From positions 938,655 through 1,002,654 of the forward strand of contig BCIC01000007.1 in NCBI GenBank assembly GCA_001599835.1: a stretch of DNA of 64,000 bases, read 5' to 3'. The notes below the pieces were generated by a model, which saw only the letters and a program-made list of their open reading frames with translations, was not told the origin of the DNA and did not search any database. This DNA comes from Thermoascus crustaceus (taxonomy: Eukaryota > Ascomycota > Eurotiomycetes > Eurotiales > Thermoascaceae). This document shows, piece after piece, positions 1 through 11,518 of this stretch (the stretch's first letter is position 1; the number at the start of each line of letters is the position of its first letter). The translations under genes were made by a program, and so were the position numbers.

Positions 1-61
1 TGGATCAAGAGGTCGGATGGATCAAGGGCCCCGATGGATCATAGCCATCGCTCTTGATCCA
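1..61. repeat. Inverted repeat with nested direct repeats
   Basis: TGGATCAAGAG (1-11) and CTCTTGATCCA (51-61) form a perfect 11-bp inverted repeat. Inside are two further TGGATCA copies (19-25, 35-41) and an inner stem CGATGG (33-38)/CCATCG (45-50). GTCACGTGAC follows at 64-73. The window edge cuts off the left context. Confidence 0.7.
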
Positions 62-335
62 TTGTCACGTGACAGGTCCTCCCCCTCACTGTCTTGCCGG
101 AAATCCCTAGGTTGTGCCATAACACTTGCTAGGATACCATTCACTATGTAGATGCTTTTCCTGACCTGTAAAAGACTTATGATGATTACAATGTTACTAG
201 GTACTGACTTCTTGTTAGGTGATACCTACTGCTTGTAAACGTATGCAACTTGTGAGGCTTTCAAACAGAAATCTTAACGGGCAGTCAGTAATAAAGTAAA
301 CCGTTTAGCCTAAATTGAATGAATCATGATAAGGT

Positions 336-351
336 CCCCCCCCCCCCCCCC
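336..351. repeat. Poly-C run of 16
   Basis: Sixteen consecutive C. The length is likely variable and may be a sequencing-difficult site. Confidence 0.9.
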
Positions 352-2420
352 ACCTCACTCCCTTTTTTGTGTTGTAACCTCATAACCGTTCCTTCACAAC
401 CGGTTCTTATCTATGCAGACTGCTATTCTTAAGACTCTTAATGACGCGGCTTACCCCCCGTACTGGACTTGATAAGGTTACGAAATGATTTGCTTGCATC
501 GAACGCCCCAACTATATCCAGAGCGAATACTACCTGCCAGACTGAACTACGTTTTGGCGGCATCTCCTATGGACTTACCTACCACAGTAGGTAGTAGGTG
601 GTATCAAAGTTATATCATTCTCATAGAACAAAGCCTACCGAGCACGTGACAAAAGAGCCCTAATCACGTGCAACACAAACCACCCATAAAGTCACCTGAC
701 TTCAAATCTCCTTCCGCCCACGCACACGCAGCAAACGCCACAGGCGCCGGTCCCCACCGCGCCTGGCAGGGCCGTAAGAGCAGCACTCCGACGCAGCCGG
801 ATCCGGGGCTGTGGGAATGGTCTTGGACGAAAGGGACAAGCAGACGCCAGAATAGACCAAGACCAAGACCAAGATGCCCAGAGGATTAGGGGGAAAAGAA
901 AAAAGGAAAAGCCGGTTTGAACGTTCTTGATCTTGGCAAGTACTTGGCCCTTTTTGGCCTTTTACTTTAGCCCTTTTTTTGTTTCGAGATCTCGGAGATC
1001 TTGAATCTGAAGATCATGGATCTGGATCTGACGTTTATGTCGAATTAATCTCAACGGATTTACCATTACCACTACCACTACTATTATTATGTAAGGGGTA
1101 ACTAGTACCAATTGTAAGCTTGTAACACGTCTTTTTCTTTGATTATTATGATTATTTCCATTTTCCTTGGTGATTATTATTGTCGTCTCAAACCACGCCA
1201 CGCCACGCCACTCCACCTCGGCTACACAACACAGCCCATCCATGCATCTGCCATCCCGGGTGTCAACTTTGTTGTGGTCTGCTTTCGTCCAATCCGAGTC
1301 GACGACGTCACACCATGACTTTCTGATCCGCGAGTCGGTTGATCGGACCGTCTCCGGGAGATGACAAGGATCGGGGGGAATCAGTGACCCAGACCAGATT
1401 GTGGCGCTGGCACAGGCACAAAAGATGCCAGGTGGCGGTGGTGGCTCGGTTAGTATTCGGTAACATAAAAAAAATGAAGCCGTTATCCGTTTAATAAAAA
1501 CCTGCTACAAAGCTCCCTCGTATAACTCGTCAATGACAGAAAAGACAGAGGGTAAACGAGATGAGGTTCCAAGGTTGCTTCCCTGACGTAACCCGGTTCC
1601 AACACGTTCAATCGGCTGCAGCCTGCGAATCGGCTTGGCCCGAGTCGGCTCACCACGGGAAAAACAGTCACGGTCGTCAAAGCCCGTCATGCATACGTAG
1701 ATTGGAATTTGCACGCGGATGTCCGGATCTGGGCATTTTCGGTTCCTGAGATTGAGAAGGGGACTGCGCTATGTCAAGAATCCGGGATGGGATGAATAAT
1801 GAATTAACCGGTGAGTGTTGGATGGAAAGTCAATTAGGCGCATGGTATGCGGGGCAGGGCTCGGTTGGAAAACATCATTTCATTTCCTTTCGGAAGCAGC
1901 GGACAGGAGGGTTTCATCTTTGCTTGATGTCATCGTCCCGAATTCTCAGCGTTTCAGAACGTTCAGATGGGAAACCCGGTCAAGTCTTCAGAGTCGCGAA
2001 GAGAAACGGGACCGGTCGCACGGTCGGTCACTCGGAAAGCGATCGAGACCACGAAACTGTAGACTATGTAGATGGAACGTGAAAATCTTTAATTCATCGA
2101 TTGGACGATTCTTCTTCAGCCAGTGACCTAAGATCGTAGATGATATGAACATGCGCCTTGCACTTCTATCCTTTGCCTCGTATCCCCGCGAGACTTGAGC
2201 AGTCTCCGATCCAGAAAAAAAGACAAATGGAAAATTTCAAACCGTTATGCCGCTTTAGGCGGACTCTATCAGCAAAGCAACAAGGATATCAATCGCCCTG
2301 GAAACTGAGAAAACACTTTGTGACGCAGTCTGGCATCAAGCAACTGTGGTCATCGTAACACATAACGCCCGTGTATGGAAAAAGAAAAAAAAGAAAAAAT
2401 CAGAAAAAGAGAAACCCCGT

Positions 2421-3893
2421 TTACTCCACCGCAGACATACCCTCGCCATGCAGGACAGGGTTGACCTTAGGGTTCCACTTGAACTTGAAGTCCTCGCCCA
2501 GCTCCTTGCGGACGGCCGCCTTGACGGCTTCCAGGACGTTGTCGAAGACACCGAAGTTGGCGGGGCTGTTGGGGTCGTTCTCGCCCTCCTTGCCCTGGAA
2601 CACACCGGTGCGGACAAGGCAGGTGTTCCAGCCGTACATGTTACCACCGATGATGTCGGAAGCCGGGTTGTCACCGACCATGTAGACGTTGTCGGGCAGG
2701 CGCGATTCGTTGTGGATCTGCTCCATCCAGCCGCGCATCACCTCATCCGCGTACTTGTACGTGGCCAACTCGGGCTTACCATACACAACACGCTCCAGGT
2801 CGACACCGGTGATGGCCTTGTACATAGCCTCAACACCGATACGGAAGGCACCCTGGGTCAGACGGGGCGGGCCCTTGTGGTCGGTCGGGAAAACAAGGTC
2901 ACCCTGAGAGAAGTAGATCGGGATGCGCGAGGAAACCGGGTCCTTGGCGCGGGTCAGGAGCTTGCCGTCCTCCGCGAGCAGGAGATCCATGATAAGCTGC
3001 ATGTCGGTGGCGTAGTCGCGCGAATCAGCAAAGACCAGGATGGCGTCAAACTTCATCTTGGAGTAGTCACGGACGCGGGCCTCAGCGCGCTCCTCGGGAG
3101 TGAAGCATCTCCATGGCGAAATGGTCGGGTCCCATGCGAGGATGTCCTTGGGGTGGACGACGTTCTTGAAACCATAGTTCTCGGCAACCTCACGGCACTT
3201 GAAGCCTTCACCACCCATAACGAGGACGGTCTCGTAGTACTCCGCCAATGCCCGCATCGGCGTGTGCGACTGAATGAACTGGTCGGTCGAGATCGGAACA
3301 CCAAGGATCTCAGACAGCTGCTGTGTACGGGCCGCCTCGGTCTTACCGCCACCGTTGGTCAAGAGGAGGTAGGGGATCTTGATACCCAGCTCGTTGTCAC
3401 CGTTGAGCATCTTGAGAGCTTCGCGGGCCTCTGGGATCAGCTCGTTACCGTGGGCCAGGACACCGTCAATGTCGAACACGAAAGCCATGTTCTTGGCAGC
3501 CTTGACCTTCTCCTTGGACATGTCCTGAATCTGAGAGGCCAGGATGTCCCGGGAAACCGCACCCGGGACAGCACCAGCACGGGCACCATCCGCGGTGACC
3601 ACGGAGGAAAGTCTCGATGGGCGTGGAGATCTGGGGATAGGCAGGGAAGTGCCAAACGAGTTTCGAGATCCCCGGCGGTCCTTCATCGATGGGGACAAAC
3701 TCAGGTTGTGCATGTACTGAGAAGCATCACTTATCGAGCTTCTGGTGGCAGGGACTTCGATGACATCTCCCTGAGCGTTAGGGTCACTGGGAATGCTGAT
3801 AGATCCAGGAACAGCGTCCCGAGAAGTGTCTCTGGGAGAGGGCTCAGCGGGAGCAGCCTCAACTCCAAAGTCAGCGTCGTCGAAGCGAGGCAT
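2421..3893 (-). CDS. HAD-superfamily class IIA hydrolase, CECR5/HDHD5 (YKR070W) family
   Basis: Single-exon gene of 490 residues. HAD motif I (DIDGV, D141 and D143) is followed by a cap region and the late acidic motif GDNPASD at 407-413, so both ends of the Rossmann-like catalytic core are present. The family (yeast YKR070W, human HDHD5) comprises predicted phosphatases or phosphohydrolases of uncertain substrate, mostly reported as mitochondrial. About 135 residues precede the core; they are rich in Ser, Pro and Arg, start acidic (MPRFDDADFG) and do not look like a mitochondrial presequence. The start is the first in-frame ATG, with a CT-rich strand just upstream. A long antisense open frame across the gene is a shadow of its codon bias. 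Family assignment is firm; substrate is unknown. Confidence 0.92.
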   Translation of the reverse strand: MPRFDDADFGVEAAPAEPSPRDTSRDAVPGSISIPSDPNAQGDVIEVPATRSSISDASQYMHNLSLSPSMKDRRGSRNSFGTSLPIPRSPRPSRLSSVVTADGARAGAVPGAVSRDILASQIQDMSKEKVKAAKNMAFVFDIDGVLAHGNELIPEAREALKMLNGDNELGIKIPYLLLTNGGGKTEAARTQQLSEILGVPISTDQFIQSHTPMRALAEYYETVLVMGGEGFKCREVAENYGFKNVVHPKDILAWDPTISPWRCFTPEERAEARVRDYSKMKFDAILVFADSRDYATDMQLIMDLLLAEDGKLLTRAKDPVSSRIPIYFSQGDLVFPTDHKGPPRLTQGAFRIGVEAMYKAITGVDLERVVYGKPELATYKYADEVMRGWMEQIHNESRLPDNVYMVGDNPASDIIGGNMYGWNTCLVRTGVFQGKEGENDPNSPANFGVFDNVLEAVKAAVRKELGEDFKFKWNPKVNPVLHGEGMSAVE

Positions 3894-3994
3894 TGTGGCA
3901 GACAGTTAAAGATGTCGAAAAGGATATATGAAAGGTATTCGGATCTTGTCTGTCTTGACAGATGGAAAGAGATAGACGATATTTGGTTTGAGAG

Positions 3995-4080
3995 GTAGGT
4001 GAAGGAAGGAAGAAGGAGGTGGGGGGAGGGAGAGTGAAGTGAGAGAGTGAGAGAGTAAGAGAGTGAAGGAAGAATCTCTT
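3995..4080 (-). promoter_or_regulatory. CT-rich tract upstream of the HAD hydrolase
   Basis: The plus strand is almost pure purine (GAAGGA, GAGAGTGA repeats), so the coding strand of the hydrolase carries a long CT-rich tract 100-190 bp before its ATG. Such pyrimidine tracts commonly lie near transcription starts of fungal housekeeping genes; the role here is inferred from position only. Confidence 0.45.
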
Positions 4081-4125
4081 AAATGAGGTTTTTAAGAGTT
4101 TGATGGAGAAGAAAGTGAATTCGAA

Positions 4126-4215
4126 CCAGGGTTCCTTTGCAGGTATATATTGTAAAATCCCATCCAGTGGCGGTCAATAAGATACAGCTTGGCTCTCAGC
4201 GCAAAGGAACCATGG
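4126..4215. repeat. Fifteen-base inverted repeat with 60-base loop
   Basis: Positions 4126-4140 and 4201-4215 are complementary with one mismatch (core GGTTCCTTTGC/GCAAAGGAACC). It lies in the promoter-side spacer between the HAD hydrolase and the reductase. It is not a tRNA: no T-loop stem can be formed. Confidence 0.6.
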
Positions 4216-5118
4216 GCTCCACCGCAGTATCATCATTCCTAAGAATTATCGTCATCATTGGCAACACAACCAGTACAGGGAGATAGAGGAGCGGGAAAAG
4301 CGGAGCACCGGCAGCAGGAGACCTGGGTTGGAGGGACTCGATGGAGCAAAGGGTTGACACTTGTCCCCAGTTCAGGACCCCTGGACGGCAATGCCAATTT
4401 TTGATGGGTTGACCTTGTATACTCCGACGGCGCGAGCCAACCCTGGGACAGGGATGTCAGTGACGTGATAAGAGCCAACACGATAAGTGTGCAGAGCCCC
4501 AGGTTGCCGCCGTAAGAGGCGACGGGGCGGGACACAGGGATGACGAGAGGGCGTCGTGCAGCGGATAATGCGACCTGCCTGGGACCGTGTAGGCACGACG
4601 CGCGCTGAGTGGGCGGGAGGGCGCCGGAGTGGATAACAGGGTGGAATTCGGAGGAGCGTCGTCCGTGGGAAGAGGTGAAGTTGAGGTGGTGAGGTTGGTG
4701 AGGTTGGTGAAGCTCACTGGCCACGCCGATCAACGAGGCCGAGCGGGCGCCGGCGGGTCAAACGCTCGCGCGGCCTCGAGCCCGCGGGCAGCGCGAGCCA
4801 TCTCCACCGCCGCAGATGAATAGAACCACCGCAGGAACCACCATGATGTCATTGTCGCGCTGGCTAACTTTTTCACCTGTGGGTTCGATGCAGCTTGCCC
4901 CGGCCATCTCACCCTGCTGGTCCCGGGTCGTACCGTCGTGCGTTCATGGCGGGGTGGGAGGCCATAAGAACAAAGACGACGTTGCAGACCAGATAACGCT
5001 TGCCTGCCCCTGAGTGATAACACCGCTGTTTCTGACCCTTTGTCGCTTTTCTGCTCTAAGATACCCATACCCCAGTTGCTTCCCCAGAGTCTTCTTGCCT
5101 ACCCCGCGATTGATCACC

Positions 5119-6159
5119 ATGTCTTCCGGCGTCTCATTCAAGCTGTACAACGGCGTCACCATCCCCGGCCTCGGGTTTGGCACCTTTGCCAACGAGGGTG
5201 CCAAAGGTGAGACCTACAAGGCCGTCACCCATGCCCTGCGGACGGGCTACCGTCACCTCGACTGCGCCTGGTTCTACAAGAACGAGGACGAGGTCGGTCA
5301 GGCCATCAAGGACTTCCTCAAGGAGAACCCCTCCGTCAAGCGCGAGGACATCTTCGTCTGCACCAAGGTCTGGAACCACCTGCACCGCTATGAGGACGTG
5401 CTCTGGTCCATCAACAACTCCCTTGAAAAGCTCCAGCTCGACTACGTTGACCTGTTCCTCGTCCACTGGCCCATCGCTGCCGAGAAGGATGGCCAGGAGA
5501 ACCCCAAGATCGGCCCTGATGGCAAGGTATGTCCCCGCGTCGTTTTTTCACATTGTGTCGACTGAAGATGCTGACCCATTCGACAGTACGTGATCCTCAA
5601 GGACCTGACTGAGAACCCAGAGCCCACGTGGCGGGCGATGGAGAAGATATACGAGGATGGCAAGGCCCGCTCCATCGGTGTGTCCAACTGGACCATCAAG
5701 GGTCTGGAGCAGCTGCTCGGCTTCGCGAAGATCAAGCCGCACGTCAACCAGATCGAGATTCACCCGTTCATCCCCAACACTGAGCTGGTGAACTATTGCT
5801 TCAAGCACGACATCATGCCCGAGGCGTACTCACCTCTGGGCTCGCAGAACCAGGTGCCCACGACCGGCGAGAAGGTCAGCGAGAACCCGACTCTCAACGC
5901 CATCGCCCAGAAGAGCGGCCACACCCTGGCTCAGGTCCTGATCGCATGGGGTCTGCGTCGCGGCTACGTCGTGCTCCCCAAGAGCTCGAACCCGTCCCGT
6001 ATCGAGTCCAACTTCAAGCTCATCAACCTGTCCGACGAGGACTTCGAGGCCGTCAACAAGGTTGCCGAGGGCCGTCACTTCCGCTTCGTCAACATGAAGG
6101 ACACTTTCGGTTACGACGTGTGGCCCGAGGAGGCCAAGGCGGCCATCACCAACGAATAA
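5119..6159 (+). CDS. Aldo/keto reductase, NADPH-dependent (AKR family)
   Basis: Two exons, 5119-5526 and 5587-6159, joined by a 60-bp GTATGT...CGACAG intron, give 326 residues, a typical AKR length. The catalytic tetrad is visible: D48 and Y53 in HLDCAWFYKNE, K83 in CTKVW, H116 in LVHWP. The C-terminal half contains the IGVSNW signature, a QIEIHPF strand and the LPKSSNPSRI cofactor-binding segment that contacts the 2'-phosphate of NADPH in this family. Predicted to be cytosolic and to reduce aldehydes or ketoses (xylose-reductase or glycerol-dehydrogenase-like); the exact substrate cannot be set from sequence. The ATG at 5119 is chosen because upstream in-frame residues do not fit the family. 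Codons are strongly C/G-ending, suggesting high expression. Confidence 0.95.
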
Positions 6160-9100
6160 ACGCTGTTTCGAGGACGATCGGCTCCTATTTTTCCCGTTCC
6201 CCTCTTACGATCTACCCGCGGTGGATTGATGCGAATACGATAGAGACGAAACAAACAAACAAATAAACAAAAAAGATCTCTATGCAGTTTTTTCTTTCCT
6301 ATGAAAGAGAGATTTTCGAGACCGTGCTGCTGGTTAGCGGGGTTTTTTATGCATATACGTGGCTGACTTGTCGTTGCGTTGTATCACCACCCGCACGATG
6401 GGTCGGTTGCACGAATGAATACACGTTGACCTCTTATCTAGATGGTCAAGAAGATAGAAACAAAAAAATAACAGATTTTAGTCTGTGCCATCTGTGCCTC
6501 CGTAATCAAGTAATTACTGCTCTACAGAGCACACTCCGTACAACCTGGTGCTTCTACAGTCTCTACTGCACGTCATGTAACAAGCCCACACATAACATCA
6601 TCGCCTGCGGCCTCAGGCCACCTAACCCTTTCCCCTTTTTCTTCTTCCCCTCCCCCAGGCTGCCAGGCCGCCCTCGCACGGTCCCGTCGCACCGGAGATT
6701 TGCCGGCCAAGGGTAGACGATTCCCAATCGAGCGAGCGGTGGGAAAGTCAAAATGCCAATAATCCGGGAGGGATCGAGCCGAGAACGCACGCTGATTGGT
6801 CAATTACCCATGGTCCTGGGTAGGTTAAGCCCTGAGTTTAGTTAGCGAGCTGGCGGTTCTGCAGACTGCAGGGGCCCCCCACCTGGCCGTCCTGCGTTTC
6901 GGTTTCCCTGCACACTTTCTCCAGAGAGGCGTTTGGAGGCGTTTGTGTGGCTGGTACAAGTGGTACCCATTTTGGGCGGGGAAATGGGTGGTTGGCGATC
7001 CACTGCAATAATGAATAATCATAATCGATCGTTCCGTATGGACCGACGAGACTCAGGATGGACAGGACTAAGAGTGGAACACCCATCCACGAGTCCACGG
7101 GTGGCGTGCGCCGTGGCGCTTACCTAACTTAGCGAGGAGCGCCGAGCGGAGCTCGGTACTCCGTCGGTCCTGACCGTCTTTGGCAGCTAAGCCGCTAAGG
7201 GACATAGTAAAACGTGCCCGCCCGAATCTGAGAGTATGGTATCTTTGAATAAGTTTCCTTGGGGAATGGGCTCGTGCTTTTTTGCGCTTCTCCTTGACTT
7301 GTCTTGGTATAGGTAACCCTAGGTAATAATTTAGCCTGAGGTACCCTTGGATTCCTACTGGAGGATCACATTCTATGATTCCAGAACAGAGTTACCTAGT
7401 AGGTAAACTATAGGAGATCTCAGGGCAAAAAGCAGAGCAGAGCAAGATACGGAGTCCTCCGTAGGCAGCAAGGCAAGTCTGGAGGAAAATAGCTCACGGT
7501 GGGAAATCGATCAAGTAATTGACGGATCAGAGAGAAATAACGTCATCTCCTGCAAGTGCTTTCTTTTTCACCCGCATCCAAAACGATCAGACGATCCAAT
7601 ACCCAAGCAGGAAAATAACAATGATCTGAATCGAATCGGATAATAATAAAGGAGAACTGTCGATCTCCGAGTCCGACGGGAGATAATGGGACCTACTAGT
7701 AAACCTAGATTGGAGATACCTAAGGTCCTAAAGCCGTGTGGTATACGAAGTTACGGAGTAGGTGAAGTGCTCTGTTATCCAGTTGGATTGTTGAAACATG
7801 TCCCTATCCACAACTGTCAGAGTTCCAAAACTCCACAACAAGTCCACATAGTGCAGGTTAGAGAAATGGAGATTGATCCATCCATTCACGGTTAGTCCAA
7901 GTACCTTGGCCAAGCATATAACCTCAATCAAACACAGTACAAACAAAAAAGAGCCCATTTAACCGCATGGTGCCAATACCGTAAAATGTTAATGTTAATA
8001 ATGATAACTAGGAACCCGATCGCGATCAATCTCATCTCAATCTCAATCCCCGAAACTCGACTCGGAATCTCCCTCTCTTCTCGAAACCCAGAAATTCCGA
8101 AATTCCCCATAATTTAGACTTCCTGCCGTCTTAAAAAGAAGAGAACCCCCCGAACCGAACCTACTTCTTCTTTAGGCAACCTAGCTTTACAGCCCTACTT
8201 ACGATAGATAGATGCCTCACTTTTTAGATATAAGACATATCCAGCTAGACATGTCTCAAATCATCATGTCATCGACGTCATCACCACCACCACCACCATC
8301 AGACATGGAGGTAGGTATCATCAAACTAGTTGCCTTATCTTTATGTACGCGGTTGCGGACTACGGAGACAAAAACGAGGCTACTAACCACGGTCTTACTC
8401 CGTAGACACCTTAGGTCAACTACCCGATTCATCCAACTGCATACACAACTACATGAGAGATATCCACAGCCAATCCACAAGATTATAACTCTATACTCCG
8501 CAGGGAAAAAAAAAGAAAGAGAGAAAGAAAAAGACAATACCCACCCGTAGCCCGACGACGGGGGGACAGGAGTTGCATAACATTAATCTACATAGGGCTA
8601 AAGGACGGAGCACCAACGTGATGAAGCACGACCTACTAACTGGCAACTGCACAGTACGGACGGAGTAGGGTTACTCTTAACTCCGCAAAAACCCTGAAAA
8701 CTGAGAAATGAGGGAAATAATAACGGGAAAAAAAAGAAAAAGAAAATAATCATGCAAAACTGTCCCCCGAAACTTGACAAACGCGTAAACAGCATACGTA
8801 TGCGCTCAACCCAGCTGGCATCGGGCAAACCCGGCCACGCGCAGCGATCAGCATCGAGCTTCGGGAGTCGGTCTGTGGAGAGGATTGGTAGATAATAAAG
8901 CACGCAGCAACTTTACATGGAGGTGCTCTGGATGTCGGTCAGTGCTGGCCAGTGCTTCTGTCAACTTGTCAGGCTAGGGGGAACTCGAGACGGTTGCAAC
9001 GCTACGCAGCAATCACCTGCAGCGGAGCGCTCCGTCTCCCGACGGTGCTGGCGTTGCAACGATAGTGCACATCATCAACGCACACTTCACATGCTGGTCG

Positions 9101-9274
9101 GATCGATTATCGATAGTACTAAGCTATGGTCCCTGTAACGCCAATCTCTATGTACAATTCAGACATCCTCCATATAAACACAAACAGGCAGTGGATTATT
9201 ATATTATGTACAAGTCTCCGAATCTTCGGTCGTAGCTGGGCCGGTTCCGCTCTCCCGCCGGCTCAATTGCAGCC
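6160..9274. other. 3.1-kb intergenic region without a supported gene
   Basis: Short overlapping frames only. After the aldo/keto reductase 3' region the sequence becomes AT-richer with scattered CTAGGTA and GGTAC motifs (for example CCCTAGGTAAT at 7318-7328), a short CACCACCACC tract near 8283, and an A/G-rich stretch at 8510-8540. None of the frames has recognisable domains or family-consistent splicing. Lineage-specific short genes or non-coding transcripts cannot be excluded. Confidence 0.5.
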
Positions 9275-11518
9275 TCACTTCCTGGCGCGGACGCGTCTCG
9301 GCATCGGGGTGCTGCCCGCTCCGGCGTTGAGGACGCTGCTGCTCTTCTTGACCCCGGTCGCAGCCTTGGTGTCGCTGCTGCGGCTGCTGCGACTGCTGCT
9401 GCTAGCAGACCTGCCAATCGCCTTGGAGGCGGGCGTTCCCAGCAGGGCCGAGCTGGGCGACTTGGGGGTGAGCTTCTTGCGCTTCCCGACGGGGGAGGCA
9501 GGCGCAACGGTCGTGGGCTTGGCGCCAGCGAGCGGCAGGCGCCCGCTAGCGGCAGGCGCGGGCTCCACATGGCGGGCTCCGGCTGCAGGCGCTACGTCAT
9601 CGTGCGCATACTCGACGAGTCGCTGCTCGTTCCACGACACCTGCTTTCCGCCAGCCCGTTTGGACCTGCGCTGCGACGGTCGCTCTCCGCTGCTGTTCTC
9701 TGTCTCCTGCTCGTCCTGCTGCTGCGTCAGGGCCTGCAGCGCGACTTTCGGGAGCTGCGCATCGCCCTTGTTGCGTCGGGTGTTGCGACGCGTGGTGAGT
9801 GCCAGCTGCTGCGCTTCTGTCCGCTGGAGGAAGACGAACTCCGTGCCGTTGGCACGGCGGAGGGGGATGTTCGTGGGTACGGCGGGCGCCGTGGCCTGCT
9901 GCTGTTTCGACCCTCGTGTGCGGCTGCTCCTGCGGCAGCCCGGCGTCGCGGGGTGCTGATCCTCGACCTTCTCCGCCTTCACGCTCAGATCCGGGGAGCT
10001 GCCTGCCTTCGACGGCGACACCTTCTGTGGAGAAGGAGAGTTCCCATCCATCTCCTCCAGAGCTCGTCGCGCCCGCGGCGTGGGAGACTCGGAAATCGGT
10101 GCATGCAAGGCCTTGTCCGTCTCCCTGGGTGTCGAGGCAGCGTTGGCTTCACGTTTGGCTTTGGCCCGCGCCAGGAAGTCGTTGAGCAGCTCCGCATCTT
10201 CGCCATCCAGCTCAGACAGTCTCAACGCCGAGCGAATCAGCGACTTCTCCTGCTCGGCCATCACTCCCTTGGTGTCTGCAGCTGCTGCAGTGTCTTGGTC
10301 CTGGGCAGGGTCCTGCCCGTCGAGCTCTCCGGAGCTTGTCTCATCCGTTGTGATTTCTTTGTCGACTGCATCGTCGATCAGTTCGTTGGCATTTGAGTTA
10401 GGTTTCTCCGCACTCTGCGTCTCCTGCATGATGCAGCTTGGGTTTGGAGATGCAGCGACGACATCGTCGTGCACCTCGTCAAGCTTCTCCACGTCGGAAC
10501 CTTCCTCCGTGGCATCTGGCGTCTGGCGAGGACGGTAAGGTGAGTGGCTGTATCCACGAGAGCCGGATGGACCCTGGACACACTTTGTTGGAGTGCTCGT
10601 GGGGTTGTCAGCAGCTTGATCGTCTTTCGAGCTCCCCATGTCCATGGATCCGGGGTCCGCTGGTGAGACATGCTGATCTTCCGCCTGTGGAACCTCTTTC
10701 ATGTCACTTTCTCCGAGGTCCATCTCATCGTTACCCTCCATGCCATTGGCTTCTGACGGCTTCTGCTCAGCATTAACAGTATCAGCAGCTTTGGTGGCAT
10801 CTGGTTTCTCGTCAGGTTTCGTTGCTTGTTTGCCTGTCGTCGCAGTCAGCATCGGCTCTCCTCCATGACCCAAACGACAGGAAATAATTGATGAATACTC
10901 ACGTCGTTTCATAGTTGCCTCCATTTCCCACTTGGTCTCTAGAAATGAGCGCCCGCGCTCAAATACAGCGTCTTCATCAGCGCCGGCGCCGAGACGCAGT
11001 CTCTTTGCGCCGCGAACGAATCCCGCATTTGCCGACTCATTGATCTCGGTGTGCAGCTCGTCCTCTGCATCATTCTGTTCGCGTCCGCTTTGCCTCATGC
11101 TGCTAAAAGACGTGAGGAGACGCTTCCACACCTTTTGCGACTTGGAGCGCGCCTGGAACGGGGTCGAGGGCTTGCGTTCCCAGAGGCGAGGTGCCTTCCT
11201 CAACGCGACGGGCGTGAATCTGAACCGGTCCTCTTCTGCGACCTTGGATACGATACTGTTTGAGTAGAGCGTCGCGCGCGCGTGGGCGCGTCGAGGCTGC
11301 CGTCAGCAAGATGAAACAATCACAACAGACGCTTGCGACTTGCCGGATGATCCCGGCCAGCCGTAAATCGAATTGAATTCTCCAAACTCCGAGTCGCGAC
11401 TGTTCACGCGCGCGCAGGAGCAAAGGAATGTACATGGCAGCCAGGTAAATTGTAAAACTAACCTTGTTGGTCTGGGCGAGCATGTTGCACTCGCAGCTGC
11501 AGCCTGATCCGCATCCAT
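9275..11518 (-). CDS. Unknown, mostly disordered, probably nuclear protein with a possible PP1-docking motif
   Basis: Three exons: 11518-11463, 11255-10903 and 10833-9275, giving 655 residues. The first splice joins ...RPT to SIVSKVAEEDRFRFTP in frame. The second intron (69 nt, GTGAGT, branch GCTGAC, CGACAG) is a multiple of three without a stop. The N-terminal about 120 residues look folded and basic; the rest is rich in Glu, Ser, Pro and Ala. The C-terminal half has clusters of basic residues (for example RRSKRAGGKQVSWNEQ and a final PRRVRARK), consistent with nuclear localisation. KQVSW fits the RVxF-type consensus for docking to protein phosphatase 1; this is an inference from a short motif. 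I do not recognise a named family. The ATG at 11518 is supported by the splice junction; no ATG in the second exon would give a better start. Confidence 0.72.

Larger units (their letters stand above)
1..2420. other. Gene-poor left end, no supported gene
   Basis: Only short, overlapping open frames occur here and none resembles a known protein or has matching splice signals. Visible structure: an 11-bp inverted repeat (1-11 with 51-61), three CACGTG hexamers (67-72, 643-648, 665-670), a run of 16 C at 336-351, and a small hairpin (576-582 with 587-593). The stretch may be the promoter of a gene outside the window plus the 3' region of the hydrolase gene ending at 2421. Confidence 0.6.
3894..5118. 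other. Divergent intergenic region between HAD hydrolase and aldo/keto reductase
   Basis: The first about 190 bases form the hydrolase promoter and leader, including the purine-rich tract described separately. A long hairpin (4126-4140 with 4201-4215) lies in the middle. The GC-rich part 4500-5000 has short overlapping frames on both strands but no splice-consistent gene. The last 100 bases before 5119 are pyrimidine-rich and fit an aldo/keto reductase leader. Confidence 0.55.

Noticed and set aside
2346..3998. 550-codon plus-strand frame opposite the HAD hydrolase
   Set aside because: It is a shadow of the strong codon bias on the other strand; the minus-strand frame has intact HAD motifs.
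4115..4215. Possible tRNA on the minus strand (GGTTCGAATTC)
   Set aside because: The T-loop-like sequence cannot pair into a T stem and no D arm or anticodon stem can be drawn.
9126..10396. Two plus-strand frames of about 275 codons opposite the disordered protein
   Set aside because: They are Leu/Arg/Cys-rich translations of the antisense strand. The minus strand has a consistent splice structure.
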